Part shown: piece by piece, positions 35,800 through 44,043 of the stretch
Numbering within the stretch: the first letter of the stretch is position 1
Layout: every line of letters begins with the position of its first letter
Source: Chryseobacterium sp. RU37D
GTDB taxonomy: Bacteria > Bacteroidota > Bacteroidia > Flavobacteriales > Weeksellaceae
NCBI RefSeq assembly: GCF_900156075.1
Contig: NZ_FTMM01000005.1
Span: 88,706 to 152,705 of the forward strand
DNA length: 64,000 bases
Reading direction: 5' to 3'
The notes under the pieces: model-generated
What the model saw: the letters and a program-made list of their open reading frames with translations, nothing else
What the model was told of the DNA's origin: nothing
Database searches by the model: none
Made by a program: the position numbers and the translations under genes

Positions 35800-36751
35800 A
35801 GATTTTGTTTTTCATTTCCTGATACTCGTCTTCCAGCTTGCTCATATGGGTAATTCCGCCGCCACTTTTGAAATAAAGTTCGTTACCTTCTTTCTCAATA
35901 AAACGGATCATGACACAGCTGTCAAGATTTTTACCGTCAAACCAACCGCAAACGCCTGTGTAATAACCTCTGTCAAAGCCTTCTGCTTTAAGGATTATTT
36001 CTAAGGTTTTGGGTTTTGGGGCTCCTAAAATAGATCCGGCAGGAAGCAGTTTTTTCATTATGCTTCCTACTTTTCCTTCAAAATCAGGCTTTATAATTCC
36101 TGAAATTTCTGAGCTCATTGCATATAAATCTTTTTGCTGCGTTTTGATAAAATCAATATGCTGGAATTTATCAACCTTCACATCATCTGCCACTATGCTA
36201 AGATCATTACGGAGCAAATCTACCACAGTGTAATGCTCAGCCTTTTCCTTTTTATCATTCTTCAAAATTTCCGCGGCATTTTCCAATGAGGCATCAATGG
36301 TACCTTTCATCGGATAAGTTGAAATTTTTCCGTCAATAATCCTTACAAAAGTTTCAGGAGAAAAAAATACGAAAAAATCCTTATAAAAAACTTTATATTT
36401 TGCAGATGAATGATAAAAAATTTCTTCAAGCGTTAAATTTGTTTCAATCTTTGTTTTCCGGGTATAATTTACCAGATAAGAATTTCCGAAATGAATATTT
36501 TTTTGAACAATATCAAATCCTTTTTTAAAGCTTTCTAAACTCTCAGGATAAGACTTCCATAGGATCTTTTTTATTAGCCCGTGTTGAGTTTTTGCATTTG
36601 AAAATTCTTGAAAATCAATTAGTAAGATCGATTTTTTTATTTCATTTTCTTTAAATATTTTTACCTTCTCTCCCAGGAAATCGATGATGAAGAAATAGGG
36701 AACCTTCTGAAGGGAAAGTTCATCCATTTCCATAAATTTTTGATGATTCAT
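35783..36751 (-). CDS. pabB: Aminodeoxychorismate synthase component I
   Basis: Chorismate-utilising enzyme that makes 4-amino-4-deoxychorismate for folate. From ATG 36751 it has 322 residues, the short PabB form lacking most of the N-terminal domain. Signatures: GNSYLVNYTRKT, FFSPETFVRI, YPMKGTI, DLLRNDLSIVA, LPAGSILGAPKPKT and YYTGVCGWFDG. The KGT and GxPK motifs line the active site. A second ATG at 36760 (MFSMNH) is possible, 4 nt after a TACTTTTG element, so the start is uncertain by three codons. pabC overlaps downstream. No PabA is in the window. Confidence 0.92.
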   Translation of the reverse strand: MNHQKFMEMDELSLQKVPYFFIIDFLGEKVKIFKENEIKKSILLIDFQEFSNAKTQHGLIKKILWKSYPESLESFKKGFDIVQKNIHFGNSYLVNYTRKTKIETNLTLEEIFYHSSAKYKVFYKDFFVFFSPETFVRIIDGKISTYPMKGTIDASLENAAEILKNDKKEKAEHYTVVDLLRNDLSIVADDVKVDKFQHIDFIKTQQKDLYAMSSEISGIIKPDFEGKVGSIMKKLLPAGSILGAPKPKTLEIILKAEGFDRGYYTGVCGWFDGKNLDSCVMIRFIEKEGNELYFKSGGGITHMSKLEDEYQEMKNKIYVPIH

Positions 36752-36764
36752 TGAAAACATTCGA

Positions 36765-36792
36765 CAAAAGTAATTATTGATGTTTATTTTTG
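36765..36792. promoter_or_regulatory. Divergent -7 elements between pabB and the membrane-protein gene
   Basis: TACTTTTG on the minus strand (36765-36772) and TATTTTTG on the plus strand (36785-36792) both match TAnnTTTG and lie 12 nt apart. A convincing -33 TTTG is not seen for either. Confidence 0.5.
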
Positions 36793-36806
36793 CACAAAAT
36801 TTTTTA

Positions 36807-37529
36807 ATGGAAAACAAATATCCTCAGAAACCGGGACTAGATTTTATACTGAAGCAGGCATTTTTCTATTGGAATAAGACGTTGATGTTTCAGCTTATGT
36901 TTTCGGTCATTTATTTTGCTGTTTTTTTTACATCTATCTTTTTCTTTGCTTCCAAATTTGGGATCTGGGACCAGCAACAGGAGATGCTTGATGCATTTAA
37001 AGTAAGTACAGAGGCATATATTGCAAAAGCAACTGAATTGGGGCAGACAGAAAACTCACAATACTTCAGCTATGCATTTTTAGGAACTCTGGTGTTTTTA
37101 TACCCCTTGAATCTTGGATTTTTTCAAATTTTCAGAAAAATTGATCTGAATGAGCAGATATCTCTTTCGGATTTATTTGTTGGTTATAATGGGTTTAGTT
37201 TTTTTAAGTATATTGGTTATTATTTGTTTTGGCTTATGTTTTATTTAATATTATTCCGAACATTAATTTTACCGTTTGTCTGGGTTTGTGTAACACTTTT
37301 TGTAGCTCCGATAATGTTCTTTATGAATAAAACAATATTTGAGTCTATTTCTTTGAACTTTAGGGCTTTAAAAATGTATTTTCTTGAAATATTTGTTTGT
37401 ATAATCGTTGCGTTTATTTTTAAATATATTGGTTTTACTTTGTTATTGATTGGGGGATTATTTACTTTTCCTTTCTGGAATGCGATGATTTATTCTCTTT
37501 ATAAAACTATATTTTCAGAGAAAATATAA
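36807..37529 (+). CDS. Integral membrane protein, paralogue of next gene
   Basis: 240-residue protein with about five hydrophobic helices and no recognised catalytic motif. The ATG at 36807 (MENKYPQKPG) is chosen because the longer frame from 36777 overlaps the promoter-like element. Wording shared with the following protein, LSDLFVGY here and FSDLFIGY there, suggests duplication from a common ancestor. Homologues in related genomes are sometimes labelled beta-carotene monooxygenase, which the sequence does not support. Confidence 0.7.
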   Translation: MENKYPQKPGLDFILKQAFFYWNKTLMFQLMFSVIYFAVFFTSIFFFASKFGIWDQQQEMLDAFKVSTEAYIAKATELGQTENSQYFSYAFLGTLVFLYPLNLGFFQIFRKIDLNEQISLSDLFVGYNGFSFFKYIGYYLFWLMFYLILFRTLILPFVWVCVTLFVAPIMFFMNKTIFESISLNFRALKMYFLEIFVCIIVAFIFKYIGFTLLLIGGLFTFPFWNAMIYSLYKTIFSEKI

Positions 37530-37606
37530 ATTTTCAAATAATTTTAATACTTTTTTTGCTAAAAAAAAGTTAAATTTGGTAGAAACAACATTAAAAAATA
37601 ATCACC

Positions 37607-38338
37607 ATGTCAGAATTTAATGAATTTGACCAGCAGGGTTCTGTGCCAGAAAGAAGTACGGGATCAATCATTTCTCATGCTTTCGAAATGTATAAAGGGG
37701 TTTTCCTGTATGCGATTATCGCAATGATTGTATATCTTATATTTGGTTTTGTAATTCAAACGGTTACAGGGTTCAACTCTGCAGCTATAATGAAAGATAT
37801 GAGAGAGTCCGGAGATTATAGCTATAATTACTGGAATGCTCCTGGATTTCCTTTATATATCACTTTATCAGGGCTTTTAGGGCTTTTACTATCGCCTTTA
37901 TATGTAGGATTAATCTATATGATTAATAAGTACAACACAAAAAACCCTATTGAGTTTTCTGATCTTTTTATAGGATACAGACAAAATTTTGTTAATATTT
38001 TAATTTATGCATTGCTTTCAGGAATTATTTCTGCAGTAGCTTTTTCGTTGTGTGTATTTCCGGGTTTTTTTGTGTATCCGTTTTTGCTTTTAGGATATCC
38101 TATCTTACTATTTGAAAATGCTTCTGCTACGGATGCTCTTGGAAAATCTTTTAATATCGTTAAAGAGAATTATGGTACTTTTCTTGGGGTAACCATTTTA
38201 GGCTTTTTAATATCAATGGCTGGGGTTGTGCTTTGCTTCATCGGGGTTATTTTGACGGCTCCGTTTATCATGGCTGTAATGTACTCTGCATATTGTGCCT
38301 ATTTAGGGAAACCAAGACAAATACTATTTAACAAATAA
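37607..38338 (+). CDS. Integral membrane protein, DUF975-like
   Basis: 243-residue protein with a soluble N-terminus (about 1-28) and five to six helices. FSDLFIGY and LFENASATDALGKSFNIVKENYG in pieces (A..ALGKS....K) match a widespread bacterial membrane family without known function. Start ATG 37607. It overlaps the next gene by 1 nt (TAATG), so it is co-translated with the AI-2E transporter. Confidence 0.75.
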   Translation: MSEFNEFDQQGSVPERSTGSIISHAFEMYKGVFLYAIIAMIVYLIFGFVIQTVTGFNSAAIMKDMRESGDYSYNYWNAPGFPLYITLSGLLGLLLSPLYVGLIYMINKYNTKNPIEFSDLFIGYRQNFVNILIYALLSGIISAVAFSLCVFPGFFVYPFLLLGYPILLFENASATDALGKSFNIVKENYGTFLGVTILGFLISMAGVVLCFIGVILTAPFIMAVMYSAYCAYLGKPRQILFNK

Positions 38339-39423
38339 TGAATAAAGATCAGCAAATAAGCAGTGTTAAAATAAAGCAGGTTTTTTTACTTGTCATTATT
38401 TTGATTCTTACAGGTTTAATTTGCTTTAATCTTTCCCTTTTTATACCTTCCGTTTTAGGAGCAATCACTATTTATGTGGTCTGCAGGAAATATAATTTTT
38501 ATCTGCAGGAAGAAAAAAACTGGAAACCGTGGGCTTCATCCTTGGTTTTAATGCTTGCGAGCCTGATTGTTCTTATCCTTCCAATTTATTTTATTGCGGA
38601 GTTATTAATAGAGAAATTAGGAAATGCACAGGCTTATATGGATAAGTTCAATGTATTTCTTGAAAAAATCCATACTTATATTTATTCAAAAACAGGGTTT
38701 GATATTTTGAGTAAAGAAAATACAACTAAGCTGAAGAGCAGTGTTGGACAGTTTTCTACAAAAGCACTCAGCGGAACATTTAACACGCTTACAGTGGTGC
38801 TTTCTATGTATTTTATTCTTTATTTCATGTTGGAAAAACCGAGGCTTTTCGAAAGAATTTTAGTATCATCAGCGCCTTTAAAAAGATCGAATATTTCTTT
38901 AATCGGAGAAAAAATGAGAAAGCTGATTATGGCTAATGCTATTGGGATTCCTGTTGTGGCCCTGGGACAGGGAATTGTTGCTCTGATAGGATATTTTATT
39001 TTTGGAGCGCCCAGCCCGGTTCTGCTTTTTGCATTAACAGCTGCTGCATCTATGGTTCCTGTCGTTGGGGCGGCTATTGTTTATATTCCGGTTTGTATCT
39101 ATATGATTGCGGATGGGGATACGGGAAGCGGGCTTGGTCTTGCTGCGTATTGTCTTGTCGTCGTTGGGCTTACGGACAACTTGCTGCGTTTTACACTGTT
39201 GAAAAAACTTGAAGATGTCCATCCTTTGAATACGGTTTTCGGAATTATTATGGGAATGAATCTATTCGGTTTTATGGGGCTGATCTTCGGACCTATTTTG
39301 ATCTCTTTGGCCTTGCTATTAATCCAGGTGTACAGAAACGAATTTTCTGATGATGACACTCCAGAGCTGAAATTGTCAGATAAAGATGATGATCTGGAAC
39401 AAAAAATTGATTTAATTGTATAA
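38338..39423 (+). CDS. AI-2E family transporter
   Basis: PF01594-type permease of 361 residues with about eight membrane helices. The family signatures MVPVVGAAIVYIPV and FGIIMGMNLFGFMGLIFGP are seen in the C-terminal half. Members include TqsA and other exporters, but most substrates are unknown. It begins with a 1-nt overlap of the preceding gene and is followed 1 nt later by the DUF3820 gene, an apparent four-gene transcript ending at 39728. Confidence 0.88.
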   Translation: MNKDQQISSVKIKQVFLLVIILILTGLICFNLSLFIPSVLGAITIYVVCRKYNFYLQEEKNWKPWASSLVLMLASLIVLILPIYFIAELLIEKLGNAQAYMDKFNVFLEKIHTYIYSKTGFDILSKENTTKLKSSVGQFSTKALSGTFNTLTVVLSMYFILYFMLEKPRLFERILVSSAPLKRSNISLIGEKMRKLIMANAIGIPVVALGQGIVALIGYFIFGAPSPVLLFALTAAASMVPVVGAAIVYIPVCIYMIADGDTGSGLGLAAYCLVVVGLTDNLLRFTLLKKLEDVHPLNTVFGIIMGMNLFGFMGLIFGPILISLALLLIQVYRNEFSDDDTPELKLSDKDDDLEQKIDLIV

Positions 39424-39424
39424 A

Positions 39425-39688
39425 ATGGAAAAAACAATAAACCCAGAAATATTAAAGGAAATATGTATCATAAAAATGCCTTTTGGGAAATATAAAGGGG
39501 CCATTTTAGCCGATCTCCCAATAAGCTATCTTGAGTGGTTCCACAGAAAAGGAATGCCCAAAGGAAAGCTGGGAATGCAGCTTTCAACAATATATGAAAT
39601 AAAGCTTAATGGCTTAATAGATCTGCTGATTCCGATTCGCGGAGCAGTAAATTTTGAAAGGCCTAAGACAAAGATTTATAAATTTTAA
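39425..39688 (+). CDS. DUF3820 family protein
   Basis: 87-residue cytoplasmic protein. The DUF3820 pattern is complete: MPFGKYKGAILADLP, SYLEWFHRKGMPKGKLG and LNGLIDLL. The family is described as putative quorum-sensing-regulated virulence factor, which is unproven. Start ATG 39425 follows the AI-2E stop by 1 nt. A strong terminator lies just downstream. Confidence 0.88.
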   Translation: MEKTINPEILKEICIIKMPFGKYKGAILADLPISYLEWFHRKGMPKGKLGMQLSTIYEIKLNGLIDLLIPIRGAVNFERPKTKIYKF

Positions 39689-39691
39689 TAT

Positions 39692-39728
39692 AAAGTTTCG
39701 GCGGCATCGAAGATGCCGCCGAAACTTT
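39692..39728. terminator. 17-bp perfect hairpin terminator
   Basis: AAAGTTTCGGCGGCATC (39692-39708) pairs exactly with 39712-39728 around GAA. It sits between converging genes and may work in both directions, although T tails are short. Confidence 0.85.
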
Positions 39729-39753
39729 TAAAAGATTTTTATGTAATTTAAAA

Positions 39754-40128
39754 TTACATCGGCTCCCAAAGCTCAATCTTATTTCCTTCAGGATCAAGAA
39801 CATGTATGAATTTACCGAAATCATAGACCGCAATCTCATCTAAAATTTCTACATTTTCTTTTTTCAGTTCTTCAACCAAGGCTTCCAGATTATCAACCGT
39901 ATAATTGATCATAAACTCTCTTGTAGAGGGCTCAAAATACTTTGTTGTTTCAGGAGATGGGCTCCAGGTCAGAGAACCTTTTGCGTTCGTTTCCGCCATG
40001 TCTTTCCAATCAAACGTTGCGCCGTATTCGTTTACATTGATTCCCAAGTGGGTTTTGTACCATTCTTTTAAGGCTTTTGGATCTTTGCATTTGAAAAATA
40101 TTCCTCCGATTCCTGTTATTCTTTTCAT
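39754..40128 (-). CDS. VOC family protein (glyoxalase/bleomycin-resistance fold)
   Basis: 124-residue single-domain vicinal-oxygen-chelate protein. Paired beta-alpha-beta modules are seen, starting ITGIGGIFFKCKDP and ending HVLDPEGNKIELWEPM, where Glu and His could be metal ligands. Substrate unknown. It lies 15 nt downstream of uvrB on the same strand, probably in one transcript. Confidence 0.85.
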   Translation of the reverse strand: MKRITGIGGIFFKCKDPKALKEWYKTHLGINVNEYGATFDWKDMAETNAKGSLTWSPSPETTKYFEPSTREFMINYTVDNLEALVEELKKENVEILDEIAVYDFGKFIHVLDPEGNKIELWEPM

Positions 40129-40143
40129 TTATTAACTGTTTTT

Positions 40144-42135
40144 TTAATTTTTTAAAGCGACAATTTCATCCCTTAATTTTGCGGCTTTTATGAAATCAAG
40201 GTTCTTTGCAGCGACTTCCATTTCTTTTTGTTTTTGCTCAATTACCTTTTCGATATCTTCGCTCGTGTAGCTTGCCTTTGCTTCTGCTACTTTTTGAAGA
40301 ATCTCTTTTTGTGTATATTTTTCATCCGGGAAATCCTTGTTTCTTCCTACAAGGCTTTCGGAAATCTTTTTATTTAAAGCTTTTGGAACGAGGCCGTGTT
40401 CTTCATTGTACTGTATTTGTTTCGCCCGTCGATATTCCGTTTCGTCTAGGGTTGCTTGCATAGATTTTGTAATTTTATCGGCATACATGATTGCTTTTCC
40501 GTTAATATTTCTTGCAGCACGGCCGACAGTCTGAATCATTGATCTTCTGCTTCTTAGCATTCCTTCCTTGTCTGCATCCAGAATGGCAACCAATGAAACT
40601 TCCGGCAAATCTAAACCTTCCCTTAATAAATTAACTCCAATTAAAACATCAAAAAGACCCACGCGAAGATCCTGCATGATCTGAATGCGTTCCAGTGTTT
40701 CAACATCTGAATGGATATATCTTGTTCTGATCCCAAATTTTGTGAAATATTTCGTTAATTCTTCCGCCATTTTTTTTGTTAAGGTTGTTACCAAGACCCT
40801 TTCGTCAAGATCAGCTCTTTTCTGAATTTCTTCCATTAAATCATCAATTTGATTTAAAGTAGGCCTTATTTCGATGATCGGATCCAAAAGACCGGTAGGA
40901 CGGATGATTTGTTCAATATAAGTTCCGCCTGTTTTTTCTAATTCATAGTCTGCGGGCGTTGCAGAAACATAGATGACCTGGTTCTGCATGACTTCAAATT
41001 CCTCAAATTTTAAAGGCCTGTTATCCATCGCTGCCGGAAGTCGGAATCCGTATTCCACCAAGGATTCTTTTCTGCTTCGGTCACCTCCGTACATGGCATG
41101 AACCTGTGGAACGGTAACGTGGCTTTCATCAATAACCATTAAGAAATCTTTTGGAAAATAATCAATTAAACAAAAGGGGCGGGTTCCCGGAAGCCTGCCG
41201 TCCAGATATCTTGAATAGTTCTCAATTCCCGAGCAGTAGCCTAATTCTTTTATCATTTCCAGATCCAGCTCCGTTCTTTCCTGCAATCTTTTCGCTTCTA
41301 ACGGCTTTTCAATTGAATTAAAAAAATCAACCTGTTTTACCAAGTCATCTTGAATATGCCTGATTGCACCATTCAGTGTTTCTTTTGAAGTAACGAAAAG
41401 ATTGGCGGGATAAATTTGAATTTGCTCAAAATTTGAGGCTACATTTCCAGAAACAGGATCAAAGCTTTGGATTTTCTCAATTTCATCACCAAAAAACTGA
41501 ATTCTCACTGCGCTATCAGCATAAGCGGGAAATACATCAATTACATCTCCTTTTACCCGGAACGTACCTCTTTGAAACTCGTTTAATGTTCTTGCATATA
41601 AAGCGTTAACTAAAGAATGGAGAAGTGCGGTTCTTGTCACCTTTTCACCAATACCAATCGAGATTAATGATTTGTGAAATTCCGTAGGGTTTCCGATACC
41701 GTAAATGCATGAAACAGAGGCTACAATGAGCACGTCTCTTCTTCCGGAAAGTAAGCTTGCGGTTGCAGAAAGCCTTAATTTTTCAACTTCTTCATTGATG
41801 CTGAGGTCTTTTTCAATGTAAGTTCCGGTGGTGGCAATATAAGCTTCCGGCTGATAATAATCGTAATAGCTTACAAAGTATTCAACGGCATTTTCAGGAA
41901 AGAATTCTTTAAATTCCATGAAAAGCTGGGCCGCCAGTGTTTTGTTGTGAGCTAAAACTAAGGTTGGTTTTTGTACATTCTGGACAACATTAGCCACAGT
42001 AAAGGTTTTACCCGATCCTGTCACTCCGAGTAAGGTCTGATATTTCTCACCAATTTCAATTCCTTCGGTAAGCTTTTGAATAGCTTGTGGCTGATCTCCA
42101 GTGGGCTTATATTCTGATTGAAGTTTAAACTGCAT
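40144..42135 (-). CDS. uvrB: Excinuclease ABC subunit B
   Basis: Helicase-like damage-verification subunit of nucleotide excision repair, working with UvrA and UvrC. It has 663 residues, normal. Walker A is [10 protein letters not shown] (about 39-48), the beta-hairpin region is [10 protein letters not shown], Walker B is DESH, and motifs V/VI appear as [14 protein letters not shown] and [13 protein letters not shown] domain ([20 protein letters not shown] in key words) closes the protein and binds UvrC. uvrA and uvrC are not in the window. Confidence 0.98.
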   Translation of the reverse strand: MQFKLQSEYKPTGDQPQAIQKLTEGIEIGEKYQTLLGVTGSGKTFTVANVVQNVQKPTLVLAHNKTLAAQLFMEFKEFFPENAVEYFVSYYDYYQPEAYIATTGTYIEKDLSINEEVEKLRLSATASLLSGRRDVLIVASVSCIYGIGNPTEFHKSLISIGIGEKVTRTALLHSLVNALYARTLNEFQRGTFRVKGDVIDVFPAYADSAVRIQFFGDEIEKIQSFDPVSGNVASNFEQIQIYPANLFVTSKETLNGAIRHIQDDLVKQVDFFNSIEKPLEAKRLQERTELDLEMIKELGYCSGIENYSRYLDGRLPGTRPFCLIDYFPKDFLMVIDESHVTVPQVHAMYGGDRSRKESLVEYGFRLPAAMDNRPLKFEEFEVMQNQVIYVSATPADYELEKTGGTYIEQIIRPTGLLDPIIEIRPTLNQIDDLMEEIQKRADLDERVLVTTLTKKMAEELTKYFTKFGIRTRYIHSDVETLERIQIMQDLRVGLFDVLIGVNLLREGLDLPEVSLVAILDADKEGMLRSRRSMIQTVGRAARNINGKAIMYADKITKSMQATLDETEYRRAKQIQYNEEHGLVPKALNKKISESLVGRNKDFPDEKYTQKEILQKVAEAKASYTSEDIEKVIEQKQKEMEVAAKNLDFIKAAKLRDEIVALKN

Positions 42136-42422
42136 AGAAAAATGATGTTATATAAACAAAAATACAAAAGAAATTCCTGACATCGAAGAATTTTAGTATG
42201 CATTTCGGACTTAATACTTTTAATTGATTTTTAGTTTATTAGGATATTTATTTCTATTCAAGTATTAATTATTTTAAAAATAAAAATATTTTTCCTGTTT
42301 TAGTGAAAATTTTCTTTTTTTGTTTTGAATTATTTATAAAGTTATTTCAATTTCATTATTGATTTTGTATCTATATATTTATATTTTGAATATATTTGTT
42401 GATAAATCATAAAATAAATAAA

Positions 42423-43763
42423 ATGAAACAAAATTTATTGTCTATAGTTTTATCCTGTCTTTTCATCTCCTTATTCGGGAAGAATACCCTTACCCCGACA
42501 ACAATTTTATTTTATGAGGATGCTATTTTTTACGATATGTATGATGTAACGGTTAATCAGCCTTTACCTCCAGGAGCGGTTCGTCTGAATAATAGCACTT
42601 ATACAAAGAAAATGACGGATGCACAGCTGGATTCTTTTGGAAATCAGGTAACGATGAACGTTACCATTAATGCTTTGTGTGATAATTATGACAGACTTGG
42701 GCATGTTTTCTTAGCCTTTGTCCCGAAAGGAGCTGCATCGTATGATACTAATCTAGTCAAAAAGCTTGAGATTGGAAGGTTCATAACTCCTTTTATGAAT
42801 AAAAATATTTCTCCTACTAGTGTTCCTTATACTTTTCAGGTAGATAATTTAGGTGCTGTTTTTAAGGATGTCAATCTTCGTTCCCAATTTGACTTTTGGA
42901 TAGAATTTACAGTGTTTGGTGTTCCTTACGCTGCGCAGACGCAAGTTTCAGGGTGGACAGGAAGGATTGATGTGTTTAAGGGGACATTAAGCTTCACTAC
43001 TGATAATAATTCTTCTGTTCCTCCGGTTAATAATTTTCTTATGACTATGGCTACAATTAAAGATTTTAATAACTATAACGCGACAGATCAGCCAGGAGCA
43101 ACTGTTAGATTGTTTAGTTTTACTCTCACCAATGCTGTAAATAATGCCAGCTTTTATTTAATAACATCTAATCATGGGGCAAATAGTGGAGGAGAAGAGT
43201 ATGTAAGAAGGCAGCATTATGTCTTTTCGGATGATGCGCAGGTATATACATATAAGCCGGGAGGAATTTCGTGTGAACCTTTCCGTCAATATAATACACA
43301 AGGCAATGGTATTTACGGAAGCTCGCCAAAACCTGATTCCTGGTGGACTTCCTGGAACAATTGGTGTCCTGGAAACACAATTCCTATAAGAAAAGTAAGT
43401 GTAGGAAATTTACAGCCGGGCTTGCACACATTTAAGATCACTGTTCCAGATGCTCAGTTTGTAGGACAGCAGGGTAATTTCCCATTGTCGGTCTATCTTC
43501 AGGGAGAAGCCGCGAATGCTTTAGGGACACATGAAATGACTGTAACTGACGTCAAGATTTATCCAAGCCCTGCTTCTAATTACATTAAAATTGCAAGCAC
43601 TAAAAAGATCCGCGAAGTAGAAATGTACTCTACAGACGGAAGACGGGTAAAAGCCTTTAGCGGAGGAGAGGCGGATATTAGTGAGCTGCAATCAGGAATA
43701 TATATTTTAAAAGTTACTTTTTTAGACGGAGTTTCTTTTCAACATAAAATAATTAAGAAATAA
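42423..43763 (+). CDS. Secreted PNGase F homologue with T9SS sorting domain
   Basis: 446-residue exported protein. Signal peptide at about 1-20. The middle matches Elizabethkingia PNGase F, a peptide-N-glycosidase that removes N-linked glycans. By alignment from memory the three acidic active-site residues are kept: Asp60 as NYDR (Asp90), Glu118 as FWIEF (Glu161) and Glu206 as GGEEY (Glu259). LEIGRFITPF matches the conserved GRFITPY word, and C284/C315 match one disulfide, while two other disulfide cysteines are absent. The C-terminal 80 residues (VKIYPSPASNYIKI...FQHKIIKK) are a type A T9SS tail. Start ATG 42423 is preferred over an upstream ATG at 42396. Substrate is inferred. Confidence 0.8.
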   Translation: MKQNLLSIVLSCLFISLFGKNTLTPTTILFYEDAIFYDMYDVTVNQPLPPGAVRLNNSTYTKKMTDAQLDSFGNQVTMNVTINALCDNYDRLGHVFLAFVPKGAASYDTNLVKKLEIGRFITPFMNKNISPTSVPYTFQVDNLGAVFKDVNLRSQFDFWIEFTVFGVPYAAQTQVSGWTGRIDVFKGTLSFTTDNNSSVPPVNNFLMTMATIKDFNNYNATDQPGATVRLFSFTLTNAVNNASFYLITSNHGANSGGEEYVRRQHYVFSDDAQVYTYKPGGISCEPFRQYNTQGNGIYGSSPKPDSWWTSWNNWCPGNTIPIRKVSVGNLQPGLHTFKITVPDAQFVGQQGNFPLSVYLQGEAANALGTHEMTVTDVKIYPSPASNYIKIASTKKIREVEMYSTDGRRVKAFSGGEADISELQSGIYILKVTFLDGVSFQHKIIKK

Positions 43764-43783
43764 AACAGTCTTTTATATAGTAA

Positions 43784-43818
43784 GGTTTGGGCTCAAAATG
43801 AAGTTTTGAGCCCAAACC
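43784..43818. terminator. 15-bp perfect hairpin terminator
   Basis: GGTTTGGGCTCAAAA (43784-43798) pairs exactly with TTTTGAGCCCAAACC (43804-43818), followed by TATTTTTAAA. It ends the PNGase F-like gene. The 225 nt to the next gene hold no gene. TTTGTCATCCTGTAA at about 43935 echoes the end of the repeat at 46669. Confidence 0.85.
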
Positions 43819-44043
43819 TATTTTTAAAGCAATTAAAAACAGTAGTTTAGAGAAATTTATTATTTCAAATCTTACTTTACAAATATATTGTTTGAATCGC
43901 ATCTTACTTATGCATTTGGAAATAACTGCCGAGTTTGTCATCCTGTAACGATCTAAAGTCAAATTTTTTAAGTCTACTTTTTACAAGCTTTGAAGTATTA
44001 TTAGTGAAATAATAAAAACTTTGTGTCAAAAAATATTTAAATT

